This document shows positions 19,717 through 28,061 of a stretch of DNA of 64,000 nucleotides, one piece after another (the first letter of the stretch is position 1; each line of letters opens with the position of its first letter). The translations under genes were made by a program, and so were the position numbers. A model generated the notes under the pieces. The model was not told the DNA's origin and did not search any database. It saw only the letters and a program-made list of their open reading frames with translations. This DNA is from Sphingomonas sp. SUN019. GTDB taxonomy: Bacteria; Pseudomonadota; Alphaproteobacteria; Sphingomonadales; Sphingomonadaceae. The DNA lies in the NCBI RefSeq assembly GCF_024758705.1, contig NZ_CP096971.1, positions 2,943,501 to 3,007,500 on the forward strand, read 5' to 3'.

Positions 19717-21045
19717 ATGGTTCGATCGGTCATTGCGGCGCTTTCGCTGGGCGTCGCAGCCCCGCTACTCGCACAGGCGCAGCAGCCCTTAACGGCGGCG
19801 GGCAAGGTCACCTTCATTCATGCAGGCGCATTGCTCGACCGGCCGGGTCAAACGGCACGGGGGCCAAGCACGATCGTCGTGCGCGACGGAAAGGTCGCCG
19901 AGATTCGGGACGGCCTGGTCCCGGCCGAAGCGGGCGCGGCATTGGTCGACCTGTCGAAGAAATTCGTTCTGCCCGGCCTGATCGACCTGCACGTCCACCT
20001 GCTCGGCATCGGCGGCGATCCGATGCGCGCGCGGCTGACCGCGCTGAATAACGAACAGGCCGATGACGTGCTGTACGGTGCGGGCAATGCGCGCGCGACG
20101 CTGATGGCCGGGTTCACGACGGTGCGTGATCTGGGCGGGGAGCCGCGCGGCATCCGCGCGCTGCGCGACGCGATCGAGCGCGGCGACGTCGACGGTCCGA
20201 CGATCGTCAATGCGGGCACCGCGATTTCGGTGACCGGCGGGCATGGCGATCCGCTGAATGGCCTGGCCGAACCCTATGCCCATGCCGTCGCGGCGACGGT
20301 CGAGAACACCTGCGACGGACCCGATGATTGCCGGCGCGCGGTGCGGCGGCAGGTCGGACTCGGCGCGCAGGTCATCAAATTCACCGCCACTGGCGGCGTG
20401 CTGTCGAACGTCTCGGGCGGTCTCGGCCGCGCCTTCACGCCCGAGGAGATGCGCGCGATCGTGACGACCGCGCACGAACTGGGCCGCAAGGTCGCCGCGC
20501 ACAGCCACGCCGCGGAGGGCACGAAGGCGGCGCTGGAGGCCGGGACCGACACGATCGAACACGGCAGCTTCCTGGACGACGAGACGATCGCCTTGTTCAA
20601 AAAGACTGGCGCGTATCTGGTTCCGACCGAGATGGCGCCCGTCGCCGCGCTGGCGCAGGCGCGCGCGGGGGCGCTGCCGCCCGCGACGATCCCGAAGGCC
20701 GAGGCCGCAGCCGCAGCGATGCAGGCGAGCCACCGCAAGGCCTATCGCGCGGGTGTGAAGATCGCGTTCGGCACCGACACCGGCGTGTCGAAGCACGGCC
20801 GCAACGCCGAGGAATTCGCGTTGCTGGTCAACGTCGTCGGGATGACCCCGGCGGAAACGATCCGCGCCGCGACCGTCGTCGCGGCCGACGTGCTGGGGCA
20901 GGAGGCGACGGTCGGCACGATCGCACCGGGCAAGGCGGCCGACATCATCGCGGTCGACGGATCGCCGCTGGAGGACGTGGAGCGGTTGAAAAAGGTGTCG
21001 TTCGTCATGCATCGGGGGCAGATCGCCAAACCGCTCACCGAGTAA
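19717..21045 (+). CDS. secreted metal-dependent amidohydrolase
   Basis: I chose ATG 19717 because AAAGGGG precedes it and the protein opens with a signal peptide ending in LLAQAQQ. Amidohydrolase landmarks follow: the HxH metal site in LIDLHVHL, the Lys region QVIKFTATGG, HSHAAEGTKAAL, IEHGSFLDDE and the Asp in FGTDTGVSKHG. It matches the Xaa-Pro dipeptidase/imidazolonepropionase-like group and is probably periplasmic, acting on peptides or cyclic amides. The exact substrate is unknown. 442 residues is a normal length. Confidence 0.93.
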   Translation: MVRSVIAALSLGVAAPLLAQAQQPLTAAGKVTFIHAGALLDRPGQTARGPSTIVVRDGKVAEIRDGLVPAEAGAALVDLSKKFVLPGLIDLHVHLLGIGGDPMRARLTALNNEQADDVLYGAGNARATLMAGFTTVRDLGGEPRGIRALRDAIERGDVDGPTIVNAGTAISVTGGHGDPLNGLAEPYAHAVAATVENTCDGPDDCRRAVRRQVGLGAQVIKFTATGGVLSNVSGGLGRAFTPEEMRAIVTTAHELGRKVAAHSHAAEGTKAALEAGTDTIEHGSFLDDETIALFKKTGAYLVPTEMAPVAALAQARAGALPPATIPKAEAAAAAMQASHRKAYRAGVKIAFGTDTGVSKHGRNAEEFALLVNVVGMTPAETIRAATVVAADVLGQEATVGTIAPGKAADIIAVDGSPLEDVERLKKVSFVMHRGQIAKPLTE

Positions 21046-21105
21046 CGCTTGAGCGGCGCGTGACGCTGGCTTAGACGCGCCGCCGCACCCTACAGGGTCA
21101 ATCCA

Positions 21106-21150
21106 GCCGCTCGCCCGGCGCACAACGCACCGGGCGCAAGCGGCGCATTT
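21106..21150 (+). terminator. intrinsic terminator after the amidohydrolase gene
   Basis: Stem arms at 21106-21118 (GCCGCTCGCCCGG) and 21130-21144 pair over 13 bp with a 2-base bulge around an 11-base loop, and are followed by GCATTTTA. The T-run is short. It sits between the amidohydrolase stop and gapR, so it may also form part of the gapR leader. Confidence 0.55.
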
Positions 21151-21165
21151 TACGGGGACGGGATC

Positions 21166-21432
21166 ATGGCCGAGGAACGGCAAGAAGGCATGGGCGGCGG
21201 ACACGTCGCGGCGGATGAACTGCGGCTGCTGATCGAGCGCGCGGAACGGCTGGAAGAAGAGAAAAAGGGCATCGCCGACGACATCAAGGATGTGATGGGC
21301 GAAGCGAAATCGCGTGGCTACGATCCCAAGGCGATCCGCAAGATCCTGTCGATCCGCAAGAAGAAGAAGGAAGAATATCAGGAGGAGGAAGCGATCCTGG
21401 AGACGTATATGCAGGCGTTGGGGATGATCTGA
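21166..21432 (+). CDS. gapR: DUF2312 nucleoid-associated protein GapR
   Basis: The 88-residue protein is highly charged and helical, with the core [25 protein letters not shown] and [15 protein letters not shown], which is the DUF2312/GapR signature. In Caulobacter, GapR binds overtwisted AT-rich DNA ahead of polymerases and supports gyrase and topoisomerase IV. Length and motifs match, so the same role is expected here. Confidence 0.93.
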   Translation: MAEERQEGMGGGHVAADELRLLIERAERLEEEKKGIADDIKDVMGEAKSRGYDPKAIRKILSIRKKKKEEYQEEEAILETYMQALGMI

Positions 21433-21484
21433 GGTTTCTACTCCGGTGCGCTAAAGTCGAAGCCGATCAGGTGTGCACGCTCGT

Positions 21485-21659
21485 AAATCCTCCCCTGCAA
21501 GGGGAGGTGGCAGCGCGAAGCGCTGACGGAGGGGAGTGGCGGGTCGGATTGCCCCCGGCAATCCTCAAACGCGCGGGGCGCGTTTGATCCGACACTCCCT
21601 CTCGATAGCGCGATACCCCTCCGGCGATACGCGCCACCTCCCCTTGCAGGGGAAGATTT
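21485..21659. repeat. composite inverted-repeat element, ~175 bp
   Basis: Outer arms 21485-21511 and 21633-21659 are 27-bp inverted repeats with one mismatch (core TCCCCTGCAAGGGGAGGTGGC). Inside lies a perfect 10-bp hairpin at 21565-21587 (TCAAACGCGC-GGG-GCGCGTTTGA) and a further imperfect pair (GGGAGTGGCGGGTCGGAT / ATCCGACACTCCC). No reading frame or transposase is present; it resembles a non-autonomous palindromic repeat. It occupies most of the 312-bp gap between gapR and the TonB receptor gene; the rest holds nothing I can name. Confidence 0.85.
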
Positions 21660-21744
21660 TGATTTGACCGAAACTGATCGCGCTAGAGTCTAATTCACAT
21701 CGCGGCCGAACCCGATCGGGTTCGGCCGGATCGACGGATACACC

Positions 21745-24276
21745 CTAGAACTTCGCCCCCGCCCGAATGCCGATCGTGCGCGGCTGGATCGGCAAGATGT
21801 AGATGCGCTGGTCGCACGCGCCGCATTGCTGGAATCGCGTCAACTGCCCGCGTTCGTCCCAGATGTTCTGGACGAACGCCTCCAGGTTGAAATTGGTGAA
21901 TTCCACCCCGATCGACGCATTGGCGCTGGTATATTGTTTGAGCCGCCCCAGTGCCGCGGCTTTTTCAACGCGGATATCGGACGACGCCGAGCTCTGGTGC
22001 GCGACCAAGCCCTGGACATAGCCGCGCGCGGTGCCGATCGGGACGGTGTAGCGCGCAGTGCCGTTGATCTTGAACCGCGGGGTGATCGGAAGACGCGTGC
22101 CTTCGGGAGCGAGCAGATCACCTGCGCCCGGGCGGCCGCAGACGTCTTGTTCGCACAGACCCTGACGTGTCTTCGCATCGGTATAAGAGCCAGATGCGGT
22201 CAGCGTCAGTGGGCCGACCCCCAAATTGGCGTCCATTTCGATCCCGCGAATCCGCGCGTTCGGGCCGTTCTGGATGACGGTGAAGCTGTTCTCGCCCAGG
22301 AACGAGAATTGGAAGGCGTCCCAGGCCTGTTGATAGACCGCGCCGTTGAACCGCAGCTTGCCGTCCAGCAACGTCGTCTTCCAGCCGATTTCATAGTTGG
22401 TCAGGAAATCCGCGTCATACGCCGCAACGTCGGCGCGGCGGTTGATCCCGCCCGGCCGGAAACCGCGTGACCACGTACCGTAAAGCAGGACGTCCTCGAC
22501 CGGTTTCCAGGTGATGTTCGCGCGATAAGTGACGCCTTGGCCCTGTGTCCGGACGGGCACGATTTTATTGCCCGCCAATGTCCCAAGATTGGTGCAGGGA
22601 CTGCCCGAAACTGCGGGCGGCAGCAGCGTCAGAGAACTGCTGTAGGTGTCGGTATCCCGGTCATACAGGCGTTCTAACGCCGTGGTGTAGCATTGCGCGA
22701 CCCCGGTGCGATTGCTGCCCGCGGCATTCGGCGGCGAATCGGAAAATCCGTTGCCCGGATTACGCCCGAACCCGAAGAAGCCGATCAGCGAATTGTCGTA
22801 GATATACGCGCGCCCGCCGCCGGTGACGGTCAGCGTCGGGGTCAGGTCGAAGCTCGCCTCCCCGAACATCGCATAATCCTTGTCGACGCGCTTCTGCTGC
22901 GTCAGCCACAGCGTGCCGGGAAAACCGTTGACCGACACGTTCGGCCCCAGGTTTGGGATCTGGTAATCCTGATGGATCAGGTTCGACTGGCGCTGATAGA
23001 ATGCGCCCGCGACGACCCGGAATGGCTGGTCCTGCGGCGACGCGACGCGCAGTTCCTGGCTCAGCTTGCGGAAGTGATCGGTCGAAAGAACGTTCTGGCG
23101 CGGGTCGATCGTGTTGCCGGCCGCGTCCTGATAATAGAAATAGCCCGCCAGCCCGCCGACCGATGAATAGAGCGAATCATAGGCTTCGGAATAATCGGTA
23201 TAGTCGCTCGATTGTGCGGCCTTGCGATCTAGATACGCACCGGCATAGGTGACGTCCCAATTGCCCAATTGCCCCTCGATCGTCAGCGCGCCCTGGATGA
23301 AGCGATCGCGCCGATATTCGGGGTAGAAGCGCTGCACCTGCAGATCGCCGACCAGCGGATCGAAGGCGTAGCTGCCGTTGCTGCGCGTATCCTGATAAAG
23401 AACGGTCGGGGTGACGGTCCACGTATCGTCGAGATCGATCTTCAGCGCGGCGCGCCCACCCCAGATTTCGGTGTCGTTGTAATCCTTCTCGACGAACTGG
23501 TCGTTGTTCACCGTGATCCCGCCGGGCTGGGGCAGGAAGCTGCGCGTCCCCGGCACATTGTCGATGAAGCCCGCGTCACGCTGATAGAAACCGACCACGC
23601 GCAGCGCCACGCGGTCGCTGAAAGGCGTGTTGATCATGCCCTCGATCTTGCCGCCCATCCCGCCCTTGCGGACGGTGTTCAGCTCGCCGTCGACGCGGCC
23701 GTAGAAGCCCGCGGTATCGGGCTTGTTGGTGATGATGCGGATCGTGCCCGCCTGGCTCGACGCGCCATACAACGTGCCCTGCGGCCCAGCGAGGCTTTCG
23801 ATGCGCGCGATGTCGTAGATGTGGACATCCAGCGTGCCGCCGATCGTCGTGACCGGCTGTTCGTCGAGATAGCTGCCGACCGAGGGAAGCGAGCCTGAAT
23901 GGTTGCCGTCACCGCCGCTCGCGACGCCGCGCATATAGACCGTCGTGACGCCGGGCTGCGCGGTCTGGAACGCGACCGAGGGCAAAAGCTGCGTATATTG
24001 GTTGAAGTTCGAGATGTTGAGCTGATCGAGTTTCCGCGTGCCGATCGCCTGGATGCTGATCGGCACGTCCTGCACGTTCTCCTCGCGCTTCTGCGCGGTC
24101 ACGACGATGTCGTCGCGGTCGTCGGGAAGCGCGTTGGTCTGTTCGGCGGGGGGCCGTTCGGCGGATGGGGGTGTTTCGGCGGTCTGAGCATAGGACGGCG
24201 CGGCTAGCGTCGTCGTCGCGAGCAGAGTGGCCGCAAGTGTCCGACGGTACGAATTGGTCACGCGAACATTCCCCAT
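21745..24276 (-). CDS. TonB-dependent outer-membrane receptor
   Basis: I place the start at ATG 24276 (MGNVRVTNSYRRT), which gives a signal peptide ending APSYAQ and 843 residues. A TonB-box-like DDIVVTAQKRE is followed by the plug domain (VPISIQAIGTRKL, YMRGVASGGDG, GPQGTLYGASSQAGTI) and a long beta-barrel ending in the aromatic residue of RAGAKF. Sphingomonads use such receptors for siderophores, sugars and plant compounds. No biosynthetic or transport partner gene is adjacent, so the ligand cannot be guessed. There is no N-terminal signalling extension. Confidence 0.94.
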   Translation of the reverse strand: MGNVRVTNSYRRTLAATLLATTTLAAPSYAQTAETPPSAERPPAEQTNALPDDRDDIVVTAQKREENVQDVPISIQAIGTRKLDQLNISNFNQYTQLLPSVAFQTAQPGVTTVYMRGVASGGDGNHSGSLPSVGSYLDEQPVTTIGGTLDVHIYDIARIESLAGPQGTLYGASSQAGTIRIITNKPDTAGFYGRVDGELNTVRKGGMGGKIEGMINTPFSDRVALRVVGFYQRDAGFIDNVPGTRSFLPQPGGITVNNDQFVEKDYNDTEIWGGRAALKIDLDDTWTVTPTVLYQDTRSNGSYAFDPLVGDLQVQRFYPEYRRDRFIQGALTIEGQLGNWDVTYAGAYLDRKAAQSSDYTDYSEAYDSLYSSVGGLAGYFYYQDAAGNTIDPRQNVLSTDHFRKLSQELRVASPQDQPFRVVAGAFYQRQSNLIHQDYQIPNLGPNVSVNGFPGTLWLTQQKRVDKDYAMFGEASFDLTPTLTVTGGGRAYIYDNSLIGFFGFGRNPGNGFSDSPPNAAGSNRTGVAQCYTTALERLYDRDTDTYSSSLTLLPPAVSGSPCTNLGTLAGNKIVPVRTQGQGVTYRANITWKPVEDVLLYGTWSRGFRPGGINRRADVAAYDADFLTNYEIGWKTTLLDGKLRFNGAVYQQAWDAFQFSFLGENSFTVIQNGPNARIRGIEMDANLGVGPLTLTASGSYTDAKTRQGLCEQDVCGRPGAGDLLAPEGTRLPITPRFKINGTARYTVPIGTARGYVQGLVAHQSSASSDIRVEKAAALGRLKQYTSANASIGVEFTNFNLEAFVQNIWDERGQLTRFQQCGACDQRIYILPIQPRTIGIRAGAKF

Positions 24277-24394
24277 ATGATCGATCGTTTCGTGAACGTG
24301 ATGGTGCGCGCAACGCACGTCAATCAAGGCCGGAGCAGGTCGGGATTTTGCGGTGCAGCGTGACAGAATTGCAACGCTTGCGTGACGATCTGTT

Positions 24395-25981
24395 TCAGGC
24401 GGAGAAGGGGGCGTCCGGATAGGCGGCGATCAGGTCTTCGCCTAACGCGATGCGCAGCGGCGCGAGGTGCGGTTCGAACGCACGCCACGCGTCCAGACCT
24501 TCGCGTGAGATCGGCCGCCGCACCTGTTCCGAACTGGCGGTGCGGATCGCGCGGTCGGTTTCGTGAAAGGCGAGGCAGGCGGGTTCGAAGTCCAACCCGC
24601 ACGCGGCCAGCAGCGCGCGGACCTGCGTTTCGGTATCCTCCACCAACGCCTCATGAATCACGCGGTGAACGCGGCCCGGCAGCACGCGGTCAAGATGCGC
24701 GGAAAGGCGGACGTAATCGCGATAATAGCGCCCCATGTCGTCGAGCGAGTAACTGAACCCCTGCCCGCGCGCGAAATGCTGTTTGAAATTGGAAAAGCAG
24801 CAGGCGATCGGATCGCGCCGCGCGTCGACGATCGTCGCATTCGGCAGGATCAGGTGGATCAGCGACAAATGCGCCCAGTTGTTGGGCAGCTTGTCGACGA
24901 AATAGGGCCGGTCGGTCTTTCGCTGCACCGCGGCGCGGCCGAGATATTCTTCGCCCAGCGCGCGCAGGCGATCGGGCGAAACGCTGGCGAGGCCGTTCGG
25001 ATAGTCGTCGGTCCGGCGCGCGATCAGCGGCAGGTCGGGAAGTTCTGTGGTGCCCTCGACCTGGCTGTGGCTGGCGAGGATTTGTTCGATCAGCGTCGAT
25101 CCCGCGCGCGGCATCCCGAGGACGAAGATCGGGTCGGAAACGGGGCAGCCCTGCCCGGCGCGCGCGGTGAAGAAATCGGGGGACGCGAGCGCGATGCTGC
25201 AATCGACGAAGGCCGTGGTTTCGCCCGCGTCATAGGCCAGACTCTTGCGGCGGAGTTCGTTGCCCGCGACGTAATGCGCGAAGGCGTCGTCGGCGTAGGC
25301 ACGGTCCTCGAACGCTTTTCCCAGCGCGAAATCGAGGTGGAAGCGGTCTTCGTCGCCGATCGCCGGGTCGGCGAGCGCGGCCTCCATCGCGGCGATGTCG
25401 CCCTCGTCGAAGCGCACGGTCTTCAGGTTGGCAAGACTCCACCACGCCTCGCCCAGATCAGGTTTCAGCGCCAGCGCACGGCGATAGGCGGCGACGCCGT
25501 CGACCTGCCGCCCGACCGTCTTCAGGACGTGACCGTAGCTCATCCAGACCTTCGGCTGCTGCGGCGCATCGGCCAGCACGCGTTCGTACAGCCCGATCGC
25601 CCCCTCGAACCCGCCGAGCCGGCCGAGCGCGGCGGCCTTCAGGTTGGCGTGGCCGACGTGGTCCGGCTCGTTCAACGCGTCGAGTTCCGCGATCGCCTCC
25701 GCCGGGCGATTCTGCCGGTACAGGACGAGCGCGAGATTCGCGCGCGCCGCGGTGAAACCGGGGGCGATCTCCAGCGCGCGGCGCAGCAACGCCTCGCTGT
25801 CGCGGTTGCGCCCGATCCGTCCGGCAAGCTCGGCCAGCATGCGGATTGCTCGCGCGTCGAACGGGTTCTGCTTCAGATACGCCTTCAGCCCGCGTTCGGC
25901 GTCGGGCAACCGATTGTCGTGGAGCGCCAGCGCGGCATCCATCAGCGCGGTCGGCCAGCGGGGGGCGGGGGCGGTGGCCAT
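24395..25981 (-). CDS. TPR-repeat sulfotransferase family protein
   Basis: The start ATG 25981 gives 528 residues. The N-terminal ~250 residues are tetratricopeptide repeats (ALLRRALEIAPGFTAARANL, AAYRRALALKPDLGEAWWSL). The C-terminal half has the PAPS-binding 5' loop (VLGMPRAGSTLIEQIL) and the 3'-phosphate region (RRDPIACCFSNFKQHF). It should transfer sulfate from PAPS to a carbohydrate, lipid or protein tyrosine; the acceptor is unknown. It is divergent from the APC permease with 75 bp between starts. Confidence 0.9.
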   Translation of the reverse strand: MATAPAPRWPTALMDAALALHDNRLPDAERGLKAYLKQNPFDARAIRMLAELAGRIGRNRDSEALLRRALEIAPGFTAARANLALVLYRQNRPAEAIAELDALNEPDHVGHANLKAAALGRLGGFEGAIGLYERVLADAPQQPKVWMSYGHVLKTVGRQVDGVAAYRRALALKPDLGEAWWSLANLKTVRFDEGDIAAMEAALADPAIGDEDRFHLDFALGKAFEDRAYADDAFAHYVAGNELRRKSLAYDAGETTAFVDCSIALASPDFFTARAGQGCPVSDPIFVLGMPRAGSTLIEQILASHSQVEGTTELPDLPLIARRTDDYPNGLASVSPDRLRALGEEYLGRAAVQRKTDRPYFVDKLPNNWAHLSLIHLILPNATIVDARRDPIACCFSNFKQHFARGQGFSYSLDDMGRYYRDYVRLSAHLDRVLPGRVHRVIHEALVEDTETQVRALLAACGLDFEPACLAFHETDRAIRTASSEQVRRPISREGLDAWRAFEPHLAPLRIALGEDLIAAYPDAPFSA

Positions 25982-26056
25982 CGCGCGCAGAAACCATGTG
26001 GCGCGGATCGGATCAAGCGGGCAAGGGGCGACCAACGCCAACGGGGTGGAGTGAAG

Positions 26057-27340
26057 GTGGCAGGCGCAAAGACAGGGCAATTGGGTTTCTGGACCGCGCT
26101 CGCGCTGGTCGTGGGGAACATGATCGGGTCGGGCATCTATCTGTTGCCGGCGACGCTCGCGCCGCTGGGAGCCAACGCGCTGATCGGGTGGGGCGTGACA
26201 ATCGCGGGGGCGATGTGTCTGGCGTTCGTGTTCGCGCGGCTGTCGGCGAAGCTGCCGCTGGCGGGCGGGCCCTATGCCTATGCCAATGCCGCGTTCGGGG
26301 CGACGACCGGGTTCTTCGTCGCGTGGAGTTACTGGGTGCTGGTGTGGGCGGGGAACGGCGCGATCGCGATCGCGGTCGTCAGCGCGCTCAGCCTGGTGTT
26401 CCCCGTGATAGGCAGCGGAATTGCATCGGCAGCCTCGGCGCTGGCGATCGTGTGGCTGCTGGTGGTGATCAACATTCGCGGCGTCGCGCTCGCCGGGCGG
26501 GTGCAAGTGGTGACTACGGTGCTGAAGCTGGTGCCGTTGGCGGGGGTGATCCTGCTCGCGGCCTGGCTGTTGCTCCGCGATGGGACCGCCGCAGTGGCGC
26601 CCGCCACGCCGGTGCCGCTGGGCGCGGGGGCGATCGCGGGGGCGGCGGCGCTGACCTTCTGGGGTTTTCTTGGCGTCGAATCGGCGACTGTTCCGGCGGA
26701 CAAGGTGGCGAACGCGGCCAGCGTCGTGCCGCGCGTGACGCTGATCGGCACCGCGCTGACCGGGGTGGTCTATTTCTGCGTCGCCGCCGCGGTCGCGTTG
26801 CTGATGCCAGCGGACGTCACCGCAACGTCGCCCGCGCCGGTCGCGGCGTTCCTCGGCGCGACGCTGGGAACCGGCATGGCGGAGGTGGTGGCGTTGTTCG
26901 CGGCGATCAGCGCGTTCGGGGCGCTCAACGGCTTCATCTTGCTGCAGGGCGAAATGCCGTGGGCGATGGCGCGCGGCGGGGTGTTCCCCGCGTGGTTCGG
27001 GAAGGAAAGCCGCCGCGGCACCCCGGCGCGCGCGCATCTGGTGTCGGGCGTGCTGGTCAGCGTGGTGATGCTGCTGAACTATACCGGCAGCACCGGGCAA
27101 TTGTTTCAGGATGTCGCGACGATTTCGCTCGCCGCAGGAATGGCCGCGTATCTGGCGAGCGCGCTGGCGGCGATCCGCCTATTGCCGGGGGATCGGCCGC
27201 TGGTGGTGGCGTCGGTCGTCGCGGCTGGATTCGTGCTGTGGATGGTGTGGGGGCTGGGGCTGAAGGCGGATTTGTGGGGGCTGGGGCTGATGCTGCTGGG
27301 GTTGCCGGTATATCTGTGGGTGAGAAAGGGTAAGCCTTGA
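26057..27340 (+). CDS. APC-superfamily amino acid permease/antiporter
   Basis: GTG 26057 is preceded by GGAG. The 427-residue protein has about 12 hydrophobic segments and the first-helix motif VGNMIGSGIYLLP, the glycine-rich substrate/ion-binding break found in AdiC-like antiporters. LTFWGFLGVESATVP matches the sixth helix of that group. It would exchange or import amino acids or polyamines. Its stop overlaps the following gene by 4 bp. Confidence 0.9.
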   Translation: MAGAKTGQLGFWTALALVVGNMIGSGIYLLPATLAPLGANALIGWGVTIAGAMCLAFVFARLSAKLPLAGGPYAYANAAFGATTGFFVAWSYWVLVWAGNGAIAIAVVSALSLVFPVIGSGIASAASALAIVWLLVVINIRGVALAGRVQVVTTVLKLVPLAGVILLAAWLLLRDGTAAVAPATPVPLGAGAIAGAAALTFWGFLGVESATVPADKVANAASVVPRVTLIGTALTGVVYFCVAAAVALLMPADVTATSPAPVAAFLGATLGTGMAEVVALFAAISAFGALNGFILLQGEMPWAMARGGVFPAWFGKESRRGTPARAHLVSGVLVSVVMLLNYTGSTGQLFQDVATISLAAGMAAYLASALAAIRLLPGDRPLVVASVVAAGFVLWMVWGLGLKADLWGLGLMLLGLPVYLWVRKGKP

Positions 27341-27969
27341 GCGCCAACGACGATTGGTTCAGACGGCCATGCTTGTCAGATGAGGACAGGCAGGAGTTCG
27401 AGCGGCGCTTGCAACGTGCGCGCTCGTCGCGCCCAGAATATATGCGCATTCAGGCAGGTGCCTTATATGCCACAGGCGCTTACGATCTCTCGTTGAAGAT
27501 GATCGATCGGACAATCGCCGATTACCCGGCTCATTTGCCCGCTTGGTTGCTGGAACAGAAGGCAGATTGTTTGCGGTCACTCGGCGAAATCGATCCGGCG
27601 CTAGACACCTACGCGAGCAGCCTTGATCGTGTGCGGGTAGATCCTGGCCTTCGGGGAAACGCACATTTCAGCTTCGCCGAGCTGGTCTGGTGTAGGAGAA
27701 TGCTAAGTCGTTATGAGGATGCGCTGACTGGATTAGCGGATTTCTGGGATTGTAACCCAATCTTTCCAATGAACGAGTTCAAACAGTTCGGTTTGAATGC
27801 CCTGCTACTCGAAGGGCTTGGATCCAAAGACGAAGCGATGCCATCCGCTCGGCGTGCGTTAGCAGCAGCGGCGAAAACACGATCGCAAGCAACCAAACAT
27901 CACTCACTTGGCCTCGTGCTGGATAGCAATGCGGAAATACGTCGCGCTTTGGAAAACCTCGTCAACTGA
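27337..27969 (+). CDS. hypothetical TPR-like protein, 210 aa
   Basis: The start TTG overlaps the permease stop (TTGA). Helical pairs with TPR spacing are visible, such as AGALYATGAYDLSLKMIDR and LRSLGEIDPALDTYASSL. No signal peptide or enzymatic motif is seen. Base composition is clearly less GC-rich than the neighbouring genes (many A/T third positions), suggesting recent arrival or relaxed constraint. Function unknown. Confidence 0.75.
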   Translation: MSANDDWFRRPCLSDEDRQEFERRLQRARSSRPEYMRIQAGALYATGAYDLSLKMIDRTIADYPAHLPAWLLEQKADCLRSLGEIDPALDTYASSLDRVRVDPGLRGNAHFSFAELVWCRRMLSRYEDALTGLADFWDCNPIFPMNEFKQFGLNALLLEGLGSKDEAMPSARRALAAAAKTRSQATKHHSLGLVLDSNAEIRRALENLVN

Positions 27970-28061
27970 CGACCGTCGGTCGGCAAAAATGGACGCCCGA
28001 GTCATATCCCCGAGCCATGTTCGAATCGACTATGAGTCGCTTTCCGGGAAAGGGCTAGTTG

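Noticed and set aside
24563-26056. Long plus-strand extension upstream of the APC permease
   Set aside because: It runs antisense through the TPR-sulfotransferase. The permease starts at GTG 26057 with GGAG, directly before its first membrane helix.
25982-27100. N-terminal extension of the sulfotransferase frame to 27100
   Set aside because: It is antisense to the permease and consists of Arg/His/Gln-rich sequence; ATG 25981 begins the TPR domain.
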